From the NCBI GenBank assembly GCA_964620605.1, contig CAZUHQ010000003.1, forward strand, positions 21,565 to 85,564: a stretch of 64,000 nucleotides of DNA. Reading direction: 5' to 3'. The notes beneath the pieces are model-generated. The model was not told where the DNA came from. It saw only the letters and a list, made by a program, of their open reading frames with translations, and searched no databases. Positions 52,436 to 62,565 of this stretch are shown here, piece by piece (position 1 is the stretch's first letter; every line of letters starts with the position of its first letter). The position numbers and the translations under genes were made by a program. The DNA comes from Thalassotalea_E sp964620605 (lineage in GTDB: Bacteria; Pseudomonadota; Gammaproteobacteria; Enterobacterales; Alteromonadaceae).

Positions 52436-54346
52436 ATGACCCGTTTTTTCCTTATTGTCGCCTTGTTTTCCAGCATAGTAGTAAACGTTTATGCAGATGA
52501 AAATACTTTACTAAGAAAAACCTTTGAAAAAGCTGAAAAGCAGCTATGGAAGGCAAACTCTTCGACTTATCGAACATTATATAATCGATTGCATTATTAC
52601 CCGCTTCAGCCTTATCTCGATCAAAAGCGTTTAATGAACCGTATGCGGCTGTCATCTGCTAAAGAGATCGCAGACTTTTTAACTAAATATCAGGGCAGCC
52701 CATTAGATTGGCCGCTACGTAAGAAATGGTTGAATTATCTGGTCAAACGCAATCGCCAAAGTCTGTTTATCGAGTTTTATCAGCCAACGGCAGATGTTGA
52801 GTTAACTTGTTACTACTTACGTTATCAATTAAATAAAGGGGCTGTTGAAAGTCAGATTTTATCTGAAGTGGCTCAGCTGTGGAATGTCGGTAAATCTCAG
52901 CCTAAGGCCTGTGATCCGTTATTCGAGCGTTGGCAGCAGGTGGGGTTACGTACACCGGAACTGGTGTGGCAACGATTATCCAAGGCGGCAGATGGAGGCA
53001 AACATACATTGATCCCGTATTTAAGCTCATTGTTGCCACAACAAGAGCAGTATTTAGGGAAACTTTGGCATAAAGTGCGTAAAGATCCGGCTTATATAAC
53101 GAAGCTGTCACGCTTTCCAACCAAAAACTCAAAAGAAACCACTATCTATGCATATGGCATTAAACGTTTAATTTGGCGAGACCAGGGACGAGCGTTAGCT
53201 TCGTATCACCAAGCGCAAAAAGTGTTTAATTTTAGTGCTCAACAGCAACAGCAAATAGCCTATAAATTTGCATTAGCGTTAGCCAGTAAACATCATCCAA
53301 AGGCAGGAGAATGGCTGGAACAGGTTGATGACAGTTATTTTACCGGTAATTTAGTGCAATGGAAAATCGCTGATGTTTTAAGAACACAACAATGGCCTGA
53401 GGTAAAGCAAGCTTTATTATCATTGCCCGCTAAATTGCAAAATAGTCAGCAGTGGCAATATTGGTATGCCCGTAGTTTATTGGCAACAGATGAGCTTGAG
53501 CAAGGGTTGCAATTGATGACAGAACTTGCTGATAAGCGCCATTATTATGGATTTTTGGCGGCTGGTTTTGTTGATAAACCGATGAATTTACAAAATAAGC
53601 CATTGCAAATCACCGAACAGGAAAAACAGGCATTATTTGAAAATAGTGCCGGTAAACGGGCGTTTGAGTTATTTCATCTCGGGCGTTATTACCAGGCGCG
53701 TAAAGAGTGGAATTACTGGCTAAACCAGTTAGACAATAGGCAAAAATTAGTGGCGGCAAAATTGGCTAACGAAATCGGCTGGTTTGATCGGGCGATTTTT
53801 ACCCTGTCTCAGGTCGGTTATATGGATGATGTTGATTTACGTTTTCCCTTGGCGTTTAACGATGAAATTAACCGTCATGCCAGCAAGCATGCGATTAATC
53901 CCGCCTGGGCGTTTGCCATTACTCGTCGAGAAAGCTCATTTATGGCAGATGCCAATTCTTCTGCCGGTGCCAAAGGCTTAATGCAGGTGATGCCGGCAAC
54001 TGCAAAATTACTGACTCGTCGTAAAAAAGTGTCAAATAAATACCTGCTAGATAGTCAGAATAATATTAATCTAGGTACTAAATATCTGAAAAACTTGTTA
54101 GATCGACATCAGGGTAACCAGGTATTGGCCACGGCTGCCTATAATGCTGGGCCTTCTCGAGTGAAAAAATGGTTAAAATCTGCGTCGTCTTTGCCAGCGG
54201 ATATCTGGATCGAAACTATACCTTTTAAAGAAACGCGAGAATATGTCAAAAGTGTTTTGGCTTATCAGCAAATATATCAGCAAAAAGTAGGGCAGCCGAG
54301 TCAGCTGTTTGAATTGTTACACAGTAAAAACATCAGTCAGTTATAA
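52436..54346 (+). CDS. slt: Soluble lytic murein transglycosylase Slt
   Basis: A 636-residue periplasmic enzyme that cleaves peptidoglycan to 1,6-anhydromuropeptides. A signal peptide (about 1-20, cleavage after VYA) is followed by a long superhelical U/L domain of short helices (about 25-470). The C-terminal lysozyme-like domain has catalytic Glu499 in AITRRESSFM, then SSAGAKGLMQVMPATA and ATAAYNAGPSRVKKWL. The ATG at 52436 is used because AAAGG precedes it at good spacing and the signal peptide is then compact; an ATG 21 bp upstream is in frame. Confidence 0.95.
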   Translation: MTRFFLIVALFSSIVVNVYADENTLLRKTFEKAEKQLWKANSSTYRTLYNRLHYYPLQPYLDQKRLMNRMRLSSAKEIADFLTKYQGSPLDWPLRKKWLNYLVKRNRQSLFIEFYQPTADVELTCYYLRYQLNKGAVESQILSEVAQLWNVGKSQPKACDPLFERWQQVGLRTPELVWQRLSKAADGGKHTLIPYLSSLLPQQEQYLGKLWHKVRKDPAYITKLSRFPTKNSKETTIYAYGIKRLIWRDQGRALASYHQAQKVFNFSAQQQQQIAYKFALALASKHHPKAGEWLEQVDDSYFTGNLVQWKIADVLRTQQWPEVKQALLSLPAKLQNSQQWQYWYARSLLATDELEQGLQLMTELADKRHYYGFLAAGFVDKPMNLQNKPLQITEQEKQALFENSAGKRAFELFHLGRYYQARKEWNYWLNQLDNRQKLVAAKLANEIGWFDRAIFTLSQVGYMDDVDLRFPLAFNDEINRHASKHAINPAWAFAITRRESSFMADANSSAGAKGLMQVMPATAKLLTRRKKVSNKYLLDSQNNINLGTKYLKNLLDRHQGNQVLATAAYNAGPSRVKKWLKSASSLPADIWIETIPFKETREYVKSVLAYQQIYQQKVGQPSQLFELLHSKNISQL

Positions 54347-54422
54347 ACAGTTTATTAGCGCCTGATGTACAGCAACTTAGGCTATGATAATATAGCCTAA
54401 AAATTCTATCGGTGAATATTAT

Positions 54423-55742
54423 ATGAGCGACTTATCAACTTTGTATCCAGGGCATTTGGCCGAGTTACAAGTAAGAACGAAAAATGTTTTAAACAGAGAA
54501 AACTTGCAAGCTTTGGTGATCCACTCCGGGCAGGAATTAAAAATATTTCTCGATGATATGGGCTATCCCTTTAAGGTCAACCCACATTTTAAACATTGGT
54601 TGCCGTTAGTTGATGTCGCTAATTCATGGCTGATAGTTAACGGTGAAGATAAGCCTAAGCTGATTTATTATCAGCCGGTTGATTTTTGGCATAAAGTGCA
54701 GCCATTAGCCGATAGTTACTGGCGCGAGTGTTTTGATATTCAGCTATTAACTAAGGCAAGTGACGTTGATAAGTTACTGCCTTATGATAAAAAAGGTTTT
54801 GCCTATATTGGTGAGCACATAGAGGTTGCTAAGGCGCTTGGTTTTGAAAATATCAATCCTGAGCCATTGCTGAACTATTTGCATTTTCATCGCGCTTATA
54901 AAACCGAATATGAGCAAGAATGCATGCGTTGTTCAAATCGTCGTGCGGTTGCTGGTCATAAGGCGGCCAGGGATGCTTTTTTCGATGGTGCCTCTGAGTA
55001 TGATATTCAGCAGGTATATTTAAAGGCGACCCAACACACAGAAACCGAAACTCCGTATGGCAATATAGTTGCGTTGAATCAAAATGCCGCGATTTTGCAT
55101 TACACTGCCTTAGAGAGGGAAGTGCCGCAGGCACATCGTTCTTTTTTAATCGACGCCGGTGCTAATTTTAATGGTTATGCTTCAGATATTACCCGAACTT
55201 ATTCGTTCAAACGCGATAAATTTGCCGAACTGATTGCGCGCATGGATAAGCTGATGTTAACGGCGGTTGATAAGCTTAAGCCAGGCAAAAGTTATGTTGA
55301 TTTACATATTGAAACTTATCAGGATATTGCTAATGTACTGCAGGAATTTGGTTTTATTAATGTTGCACCGTCGGTGGCGATTGAGGCCGGCATTGTCAGT
55401 ACTTTCTTTCCACATGGTTTAGGTCATCATTTGGGGCTGCAAACTCATGATGTTGGTGGCTTTATGGCGGATGAGCGCGGTACTCATATTGATGTGCCTG
55501 AACCACACGGCTTTTTAAGAACTTCCAGAGAGATTGAAACCAACCAGGTGTTTACTATTGAGCCAGGGTTATATTTTATCGATTCCTTGTTAGCTGAACT
55601 TAAGCAGTCAGCCAATGGTGATATGATCAACTGGCAGCAAGTGGATGAAATGCGCCCGTTTGGCGGTATTCGTATTGAAGATAATATCATTGTTCATCAG
55701 TCACATAATGAAAATATGACCCGTGATCTCGAATTAAACTAA
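54423..55742 (+). CDS. pepQ: Xaa-Pro dipeptidase PepQ
   Basis: A 439-residue metallopeptidase (E. coli 443) that splits X-Pro dipeptides and some organophosphate esters. The pita-bread metal site is complete: two Asp in LIDAGANFNGYASDITRTY, His in GLGHHLGLQTHDVGG, Glu in TIEPGLYFID and Glu in GIRIEDN. It is followed by yigZ after 9 bp and by trkH, the same gene order as in E. coli. Confidence 0.97.
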   Translation: MSDLSTLYPGHLAELQVRTKNVLNRENLQALVIHSGQELKIFLDDMGYPFKVNPHFKHWLPLVDVANSWLIVNGEDKPKLIYYQPVDFWHKVQPLADSYWRECFDIQLLTKASDVDKLLPYDKKGFAYIGEHIEVAKALGFENINPEPLLNYLHFHRAYKTEYEQECMRCSNRRAVAGHKAARDAFFDGASEYDIQQVYLKATQHTETETPYGNIVALNQNAAILHYTALEREVPQAHRSFLIDAGANFNGYASDITRTYSFKRDKFAELIARMDKLMLTAVDKLKPGKSYVDLHIETYQDIANVLQEFGFINVAPSVAIEAGIVSTFFPHGLGHHLGLQTHDVGGFMADERGTHIDVPEPHGFLRTSREIETNQVFTIEPGLYFIDSLLAELKQSANGDMINWQQVDEMRPFGGIRIEDNIIVHQSHNENMTRDLELN

Positions 55743-55751
55743 GGGCGTATT

Positions 55752-56369
55752 TTGTCATCTTCCTATTTAGTTGCGGCAAATGAAGTATGTCAAGAGATCA
55801 TAGTGACGCGTAGCCGTTTTATTTGTTATCTGGCACCTTGTCAGTCAAATGAAGCGGCGAAATCTTTTCTCAAACAGATCCAAAAATTACATCCACAAGC
55901 AACGCATCATTGCTACGCCTTTGTCAGTTCACATCCGTTAGATAGTCAAAGTTATGGCTTTTCTGATGATGGTGAGCCTTCTGGCACGGCTGGTCGACCT
56001 ATGTTGTCTGTGTTGCAGGGCAGTGGTATTGGTGAGATCATCGCAATTGTCGTGCGTTACTTTGGTGGTACTAAGCTTGGCACCGGTGGTTTACAGCGGG
56101 CATATAGTGCCAGCGTACGCGAGGCGCTAGCCGATATTCAGAAAAAAACAAAAATAGCTATGGTGCATAAGACGCTAGCGTGTCAGTATACTCAGGTTAA
56201 TGACGTGCTGCATTTGATTGAAAAAAGCGGTGGTGAAATCCTTGAGCAGGATTTTCAAAGCGATGTTAAGTTATCGTTATTAATTCCGGTAGATAATGTT
56301 CAGCAGGTAAAAGAACAGCTGCAAATGTTAAGCTCAGGACAATTGGCATTACAATCAATTAAACAGTAA
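55752..56369 (+). CDS. yigZ: YigZ/IMPACT family protein
   Basis: A 205-residue protein of the UPF0029/IMPACT family, whose bacterial function is not settled. The signature SDDGEPSGTAGRPML, then VVRYFGGTKLGTGGLQRAYSAS, is complete, and a ferredoxin-like C-terminal domain follows. The start is TTG at 55752 with AAGGG upstream. It lies between pepQ and trkH. Confidence 0.93.
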   Translation: MSSSYLVAANEVCQEIIVTRSRFICYLAPCQSNEAAKSFLKQIQKLHPQATHHCYAFVSSHPLDSQSYGFSDDGEPSGTAGRPMLSVLQGSGIGEIIAIVVRYFGGTKLGTGGLQRAYSASVREALADIQKKTKIAMVHKTLACQYTQVNDVLHLIEKSGGEILEQDFQSDVKLSLLIPVDNVQQVKEQLQMLSSGQLALQSIKQ

Positions 56370-56408
56370 TTCACTTGGTATAAATAATAAAAACAAACGT
56401 AACTTATT

Positions 56409-57860
56409 GTGCAATATAAGAATATAACCCGAATTTTAGGAATCTTGGTCGCTTTACTGAGTGTTACCATGTTACCGCCTGCCTTGATCTCTATGATTTA
56501 TCGCGATGGTGGCGGAGTGTCTTTTTTGATGGCGTTTGTATTCTGTTTACTGATGGGCGCGATGTTTTGGTACCCAAATCGCGCAGAAAAGGATGACTTA
56601 CGGGCGCGCGAAGGTTTTTTAATCGTTGTGCTGTTTTGGACGGTTCTGGCGAGTTTTTCCGCCATTCCGTTAATGTTGCTTGAGCACCCAAACTTATCTA
56701 TTACCGATGCATTTTTTGAATCCTTCTCCGGACTTACTACCACAGGTGCAACTATCTTACATAAAATAGATGGTATGCCACATGCGGTGCTGTGGTATCG
56801 TCAGCAGTTACAATGGCTTGGTGGTATGGGGATCATTGTTTTAGCGGTCGCGGTTCTGCCTATGTTAGGGGTTGGTGGTATGCAGTTATATCGTGCAGAA
56901 ACCCCTGGACCGGTTAAAGAATCCAAGATGACGCCGAGAATAGCTGATACCGCGAAGCACCTTTGGTATATTTATTTATCTTTAACGGTCGCCTGCTCGT
57001 TGAGTTACTGGGCGGCTGGGATGTCTGGATTTGACGCTATTTGCCATGCATTCTCTACCATAGCCATCGGCGGCTTTTCGACCCATGATTTAAGCATGGG
57101 GTATTTTAACAGCCCGTTAATTAATTTGGTTTGTGTCTTGTTTTTATTGATTTCTGGAGTGAATTTTGCGCTGCATTTTGCTGTCGTGCGTAGTCGCTCA
57201 TTACGTACTTATTTTTATGATCCTGAATTTAAAGTATTTATAGCGATTCAACTGGCACTAACCCTGATTTGCTTTATCGTATTGATGAATTTCAGTACTT
57301 ATGATTCCGCTATTGATACTTTAGATCAGGCATTGTTCCAGGCAGTCTCGATTAGTACGACAGCGGGCTTTGCCACTACTTCATTTGCGGATTGGCCGAC
57401 TTTATTACCTATATTATTGATTTTTGCCAGCTTTATTGGTGGCTGTGCCGGTAGTACCGGTGGTGGTATGAAGGTAGTACGTATTGTGCTCTTGTATTTG
57501 CAGGGGATTCGCGAGTTAAATAAGCTGGTGCATCCCAAGGCGATTTTTACCATTAAGCTGGGGGCGAAAGCCTTGCCAAGCAGGGTCGTTGAAGCCATTT
57601 GGGGGTTCTTTTCCGCCTATGCGGCGGTGTTTGTCGTTTGCATGCTGGCACTTTTAGCGGCGGGAGTTGATGATATTACCGCATTTACCGCAGTAGCTGC
57701 CTGTTTAAATAATCTGGGTCCAGGGTTGGGTGAGGTCGCAGCAAATTTTTCTACTCTTAGTGATTTCAGTAAATGGGTACTTATTATTGCCATGCTGTTT
57801 GGCCGGTTGGAGATCTTTACCTTATTAGTGTTGTTTACCCCGGCATTTTGGCGTTCTTAA
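56409..57860 (+). CDS. trkH: Trk potassium uptake channel TrkH
   Basis: The 483-residue K+ translocating subunit. Four pore loops with filter glycines are seen: SGLTTTGATIL, IAIGGFSTHD, ISTTAGFATTS and NNLGPGLG. Membrane helices run throughout. The start is GTG at 56409. Its partner TrkA is encoded about 1 kb away on the opposite strand (58873-60252), with a PEP-CTERM gene between them. Confidence 0.97.
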   Translation: MQYKNITRILGILVALLSVTMLPPALISMIYRDGGGVSFLMAFVFCLLMGAMFWYPNRAEKDDLRAREGFLIVVLFWTVLASFSAIPLMLLEHPNLSITDAFFESFSGLTTTGATILHKIDGMPHAVLWYRQQLQWLGGMGIIVLAVAVLPMLGVGGMQLYRAETPGPVKESKMTPRIADTAKHLWYIYLSLTVACSLSYWAAGMSGFDAICHAFSTIAIGGFSTHDLSMGYFNSPLINLVCVLFLLISGVNFALHFAVVRSRSLRTYFYDPEFKVFIAIQLALTLICFIVLMNFSTYDSAIDTLDQALFQAVSISTTAGFATTSFADWPTLLPILLIFASFIGGCAGSTGGGMKVVRIVLLYLQGIRELNKLVHPKAIFTIKLGAKALPSRVVEAIWGFFSAYAAVFVVCMLALLAAGVDDITAFTAVAACLNNLGPGLGEVAANFSTLSDFSKWVLIIAMLFGRLEIFTLLVLFTPAFWRS

Positions 57861-58012
57861 CTGTTTTATATTGTCCAAAATTTTTACAAATTTATTTTTC
57901 ATTATTTATAAATATATCTATTTTATTGATTTTTAATTTGTTTTTGTGTTGGTGCAAAATATGCATATTAGATCTATCTATTCACTTAAAGCTTTATAAA
58001 GGATAAAAGTTA

Positions 58013-58804
58013 ATGAAAATAAAATCGTTAGTAAATTTTGTTAAAGTAATTTCATCAACGATGCTAATTACGCTCTCTATTAATAGTCATGCTTCTATTA
58101 TTTTTGACTCTGGGATTCCGGCTGGTTGGAGTTGTGAAGGAACCTGCGGTACTGCAGGCACAGACGGAGATGTTACCGAATCAACATTTGGTGGCAATTA
58201 CGGTTGGGTTGCTACTACTGACGGCGAGTTGGGGGTAGGATTAGAAGGTTTGGTGGGAACAACAGGATCTGTACTAACATCGAGCTTGTTTTCTGCTGAA
58301 GCAGGGGACGATTTAAATTTCTTTTTTAATTATGTGACTTCTGACGGTGCTGGTTTTGCTGATTATGGTTGGGCGAGGTTATTGGATGAGTCTTTAAATC
58401 AGATCGCTATACTATTTACTGCACGTACTCTTGCTTCCGGCAATATAGTACCCGGTTTTGATATGCCTACACCCGAAGCAACATTATCGCCAGCATCGGT
58501 TGAGATCATTGGCGGTGCGCCTATTTGGTCACCATTAGGTGATGATTCTGGTGAATGTTATAGTGCTGGATGTGGTTATACAGGGTGGATTGAGTCGACT
58601 TACTCTATTGCAAATGCCGGTAACTATTATTTAGAGTTTGGAACGGTTAACTGGACTGATTCTTCTTACCAATCTGGTTTAGCATTTGATGGTATTACCG
58701 TTGGTGGTGATGTTGTAGGTGGACCTGTTGGTGTGCCTGAACCACAAACTGCATTGTTATTTTTAGCTGCATTGGCTGGATTAGTACGAAGAAAACTTAG
58801 CTAG
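58013..58804 (+). CDS. PEP-CTERM sorted exported protein
   Basis: A 263-residue secreted protein. The signal peptide is about 1-27 (cleavage near SHA). A Gly/Asp-rich beta domain contains a Cys pair in GWSCEGTCGTAG and another in SGECYSAGCGY. The C-terminal sorting signal has VPEP, a hydrophobic stretch (QTALLFLAALAGLV) and basic RRKLS. PEP-CTERM proteins are processed by an exosortase and usually go to the surface or to exopolysaccharide matrix, so the genome should encode an exosortase elsewhere. I do not recognise the central domain with confidence. It interrupts the interval between trkH and trkA, both core genes, and probably arrived independently. GGATAAAAGTTA gives a fair RBS. Confidence 0.9.
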   Translation: MKIKSLVNFVKVISSTMLITLSINSHASIIFDSGIPAGWSCEGTCGTAGTDGDVTESTFGGNYGWVATTDGELGVGLEGLVGTTGSVLTSSLFSAEAGDDLNFFFNYVTSDGAGFADYGWARLLDESLNQIAILFTARTLASGNIVPGFDMPTPEATLSPASVEIIGGAPIWSPLGDDSGECYSAGCGYTGWIESTYSIANAGNYYLEFGTVNWTDSSYQSGLAFDGITVGGDVVGGPVGVPEPQTALLFLAALAGLVRRKLS

Positions 58805-58836
58805 ATCTAGAGAAGAAAAGAGACAAAGTGTTTTTC

Positions 58837-58862
58837 AAAGCCTATCTTAATCGATAGGCTTT
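58837..58862. terminator. Bidirectional terminator between the PEP-CTERM gene and trkA
   Basis: AAAGCCTATC/GATAGGCTTT form a 10-bp perfect stem with a six-base loop, followed by TTTTG on the plus strand. The genes on both sides end toward it. Confidence 0.88.
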
Positions 58863-58872
58863 TTTGTGGAAT

Positions 58873-60252
58873 TTAAAAAAACTGTAACGGGTCGACATAA
58901 AACAACTTTTCAACATCTGAAATATATTTCTTGTTTACTAAAAACAATATCACGTGATCTTCTGCCTGGATCACAGTATTAGAGTGAGCAATCACTACTT
59001 CTTCATCTCGCACTATAGCACCTATTGTTGTCCCCGGAGGCAGCCTTAATGAGGCTATGGCTCTGCCAATTACCTTGGATGATTTTTCATTGCCTTTGGC
59101 GACAATTTCTATCGCTTCGGCAGCACCGCCACGTAAACTGTAGACGTTATCAATACTGCCCTTGCGAACATGGGTCAATAATGCGGAAATAGTCGCATGC
59201 TGTGGTGAAACCGCGATATCGATATTACTGCCGTGTACCAGGTCGATATAGGCACTGCGTTGGATCAACACCATGGCTTTGCGAACACCAAGCCGCTTTG
59301 CCAATAGCGATGACATAATGTTAGCTTCATCATCGTTAGTAACGGCAATAAAGACATCAAACTGATCTATGTGTTCTTCCATTAACAGTTCCTGATCGGA
59401 AGAATCACCGACAAATACTAAGGTGTCATTGAGTTCTGAGGCCAGATAGGCAGCGCGTTTTGGTGTGTGTTCAATCAGTTTTACCTGGTGGTTTTTTTCC
59501 AACATTTTTGCCAAACCGGCACCAATATTACCACCGCCGGCGATCATAATGCGTTTATAGGCGGGTTCAAGTTTTTGTAGCTCGTTCATTACCGCACGAA
59601 TATGAATAGTTGCCGCGATAAAAAAAACTTCGTCGTCTGCTTCGATTACGGTAGTGCCGAGTGGACGGATCGGTTTACCGTTACGGTAAATTGCCGCTAC
59701 CCGGGTATCAATATTCGGTATATGTTCTCTTAGTGTTGATAGGGCATGACCTACTAACAGGCCGCCATAATAGGCTTTTACTGCGACCAGGCTGACTTTG
59801 CCACCTGCAAACTCCAATACCTGTAGTGCACCAGGGTAATCGATTAATCGGGCGATATCTCGGGTAACCAGTTGTTCCGGTGCTATGACATGATCGACCG
59901 GAATATTGTCATGTTGAAATAATTTCTCCTGATATTTCAGTATCTTGGCTGAACGAATGCGGGCAATTTTACTGGCGGTATTAAATAATGAATAGCATAT
60001 CTGGCAGGCGATCATATTGACTGAGTCGTCGCTGGTGACCGCAATTACCAGTTCGGCATCTTCTGCCCCGGCTTTTTTAAGCACATCGGGATGTGAACCG
60101 TGGCCGGTAACGACTTGCAGATCCATTTTATCTTGCAGCTCGCGCAGAATTTCACTGTTGGTATCGATTAAGGTAATTTCATTACGCTCACCAACCAGGT
60201 TTTCCGCTAAGGTACCGCCTACTTGTCCTGCGCCGATTATCACTATTTTCAT
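58873..60252 (-). CDS. trkA: Trk potassium transporter regulatory subunit TrkA
   Basis: The 459-residue cytoplasmic regulator of TrkH. Two RCK units are seen, each with an NAD-binding start (IIGAGQVGGTLAENL and MIAGGGNIGAGLAKML) and a TrkA-C ligand domain. The duplicated form is the one found in gammaproteobacteria. It is last in def-fmt-rsmB-trkA, 20 bp after rsmB. Confidence 0.97.
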   Translation of the reverse strand: MKIVIIGAGQVGGTLAENLVGERNEITLIDTNSEILRELQDKMDLQVVTGHGSHPDVLKKAGAEDAELVIAVTSDDSVNMIACQICYSLFNTASKIARIRSAKILKYQEKLFQHDNIPVDHVIAPEQLVTRDIARLIDYPGALQVLEFAGGKVSLVAVKAYYGGLLVGHALSTLREHIPNIDTRVAAIYRNGKPIRPLGTTVIEADDEVFFIAATIHIRAVMNELQKLEPAYKRIMIAGGGNIGAGLAKMLEKNHQVKLIEHTPKRAAYLASELNDTLVFVGDSSDQELLMEEHIDQFDVFIAVTNDDEANIMSSLLAKRLGVRKAMVLIQRSAYIDLVHGSNIDIAVSPQHATISALLTHVRKGSIDNVYSLRGGAAEAIEIVAKGNEKSSKVIGRAIASLRLPPGTTIGAIVRDEEVVIAHSNTVIQAEDHVILFLVNKKYISDVEKLFYVDPLQFF

Positions 60253-60272
60253 TTTATCTTACCAAAGTGCCT

Positions 60273-61562
60273 TTAGATTTTTTTGGTTAATTTCGCGTAG
60301 TAAAATCCATCCATCGACTGGTGATTGGGCAATATCTGCCAGCCAATGGCGCTGTTGTCATCATTTAAAGTGATTAATTCCGCATTCGATTGTTGCTCGA
60401 TAAATCGCTGAATTTGTTCACAGTTTTCTTCTGGTAAAATACTACAGGTTGCATAAAGCAAGGTACCACCGGGTTTAAGTAAAGACCATACCTTAGTTAA
60501 AATTTGTTGCTGCAATACCACCAGTTTATCTATGTCGCTTGCTTGTCTGAGCCATTTGATGTCCGGATGGCGGCGAATAACGCCGGTGCCTGAGCAGGGG
60601 GCATCTAACAAAATACGGTCAAATAACTCACCATTCCACCAGCTTTCAGGGGTTGAGGCATCACAGGCAATGGTATTTGCGGTAAGCTTCAGTCGATTGA
60701 GGTTCTCTTTTACTCGGGCTAAGCGGCTTTCATCGATATCGATTGCCGTCATAGATCCGAGATCCGGCGTCAGTTCTAATATATGGCAGGTTTTTCCGCC
60801 CGGGGCGGCGCAGCAATCGAGTACCAGGTCTTCGGCTTGGCAGTCTAGTAATACAGCTGCTTGTTGTGCAGCACCATCCTGAATTGATACTTCACCTGAA
60901 CTAAAACCCGGTAAAGCGTTGACGTCAATTGGGGCTGCCAGTTTGATTGCCCCTGAATTTTTATCGATATACTCAATCTCTATACCAGCTTGTGTTAACT
61001 GAGCTTGATATTGCTCAAGAGTCTGCTTTTGCTGGTTTACTCGTAGCCACATCGGTGGCTTTGCCATATTCGCCATTAATACTTGCTGCCAGTATTCGGG
61101 GTAAGCGTGTTTGATTTTATTAATAAACCAGCTTGGGTGATTAAATTGAACTGCTGTGCTTATTTCTGGCTGCGACTCTTGAGCCTTGCGTTGAAAGCCG
61201 CGTAATACGCCATTGACCAGCGCTTTTAAATGGAAGTGCTTTAATGGTTTAGTGGCGGCAACCGATTCATTGATTGCTGCGTGATCGGGAATACGGGTGT
61301 ATTTAAGCTGATAAATACCGACCAGAATAAGAAAGTGTACCACTCGTTGCTTGCCTTTAAGCGGCTTGCTCACCAATTGTCGGCAATCGTACTCCAGTTC
61401 CGGCAGGTAGCGTAATACCCCGTAGCAGAGTTCTTGCAACAACCCCTTATCTTTACCCTGGGCTTTTTCCTGCAATAGCGGTAGTTCGTCAGCTAAACTG
61501 CGACCTTTATCGACAATGGCAAAACAACATTTAGCGGCGAGCGCTCTGATATTTGCGCTCAT
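60273..61562 (-). CDS. rsmB: 16S rRNA (cytosine967-C5)-methyltransferase
   Basis: A 429-residue m5C methyltransferase. The N-terminal NusB-like RNA-binding domain is at about 1-140. The SAM-binding motif is in DLVLDCCAAPGGKTCHILE, and the two catalytic Cys motifs are DAPCSGTG and ATCS. It overlaps fmt by four bases (ATGA) and is followed by trkA. Confidence 0.97.
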   Translation of the reverse strand: MSANIRALAAKCCFAIVDKGRSLADELPLLQEKAQGKDKGLLQELCYGVLRYLPELEYDCRQLVSKPLKGKQRVVHFLILVGIYQLKYTRIPDHAAINESVAATKPLKHFHLKALVNGVLRGFQRKAQESQPEISTAVQFNHPSWFINKIKHAYPEYWQQVLMANMAKPPMWLRVNQQKQTLEQYQAQLTQAGIEIEYIDKNSGAIKLAAPIDVNALPGFSSGEVSIQDGAAQQAAVLLDCQAEDLVLDCCAAPGGKTCHILELTPDLGSMTAIDIDESRLARVKENLNRLKLTANTIACDASTPESWWNGELFDRILLDAPCSGTGVIRRHPDIKWLRQASDIDKLVVLQQQILTKVWSLLKPGGTLLYATCSILPEENCEQIQRFIEQQSNAELITLNDDNSAIGWQILPNHQSMDGFYYAKLTKKI

Positions 61563-62542
61563 GAAATTTCCTGATTTTGGCCGTTAATTGATTGACCTAC
61601 AGCAAACCACTCGGCTTTGCTATTGAGGATATCGGCAACCGCCATCGCTTTTTTATTCGGTAATTGCAGGTTTTCCAGTTTTAGTGCCTGTTCTCCTGTT
61701 GCAACTGTGATACCAGATTTATCTGTGGCGACAATAGTGCCTGGTTGAGCATTATTATTGCTCGGTACAACACTGGCCTGCCAGATGCGAATTCTGTGCT
61801 CTTTACTTTTTTCATCGATAAATGTGAATTGTGCGACCGGCCAGGGGATATAGGCTCTGAGTTTTTGATGCAATACTTTTGCCGGCAGTTGCCAGTTCAG
61901 TTCTGCTTCAGCTTTATCCAGTTTTTTGGCATAAGTTGCCTGTTGATTATCCTGTTTTATCGCCTGGTGCTGATTGTTTGCCATTAATGCCAAGCTATCT
62001 AACAGCGCTTTAGGGCCAAGCTCGGCAAGCTTTTGGTAGATGCTGGCGCTGGTATCTTGCTCGGTAATTTCACATAAGGCGGTTAGCAGCATGTCACCGG
62101 TATCCAGTCCTTCATCCATTTGCATAATAGTGACGCCGGTTTGTTTGTCACCGGATTCAACTGCTCGCTGGATAGGCGCCGCGCCGCGCCATTTGGGCAA
62201 AATTGAGCCATGAACATTAATACAACCTAATTTTGGTGCATCTAAAATAATTTTAGGTAATAACAAGCCATAGGCAACAACTACCATGACATCGGCGTTG
62301 AGTTGAATTAAGGTTTGTTGATCGGCAGGCTCCTTAAAATTTACCGGCTGAAATACCGGGATCTCGTGAGCAAGTGCTAATTCTTTGGTTTGGCAGGCGG
62401 TGATTTTTTTACCGCGTCCTGCCGGTTTATCCGGTGGGCAATAAACGGCGATAACATTGTGGTGTGAATCGATCAGGGCGGCAAGGTGCTGGGCGGCAAA
62501 ATCAGGCGTACCAGCGAAAATAATGTTTAATGGTTTTGTCAT
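61559..62542 (-). CDS. fmt: Methionyl-tRNA formyltransferase
   Basis: A 327-residue enzyme that formylates initiator Met-tRNA. The folate-binding catalytic part has INVHGSILPKWRGAAPIQRA, then GVTIMQMDEGLDTGDML, the family signature. A C-terminal OB-like domain is at about 210-310. It lies 23 bp after def. Confidence 0.98.
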   Translation of the reverse strand: MTKPLNIIFAGTPDFAAQHLAALIDSHHNVIAVYCPPDKPAGRGKKITACQTKELALAHEIPVFQPVNFKEPADQQTLIQLNADVMVVVAYGLLLPKIILDAPKLGCINVHGSILPKWRGAAPIQRAVESGDKQTGVTIMQMDEGLDTGDMLLTALCEITEQDTSASIYQKLAELGPKALLDSLALMANNQHQAIKQDNQQATYAKKLDKAEAELNWQLPAKVLHQKLRAYIPWPVAQFTFIDEKSKEHRIRIWQASVVPSNNNAQPGTIVATDKSGITVATGEQALKLENLQLPNKKAMAVADILNSKAEWFAVGQSINGQNQEIS

Positions 62543-62565
62543 ATTATTTCTGTTAGTAAAAATGC

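Noticed and set aside
58952..58961. ATCACGTGAT in trkA as a third parS-like site.
   Set aside because: It shares only the CACGTG core and lacks the TGTTT/AAACA arms.
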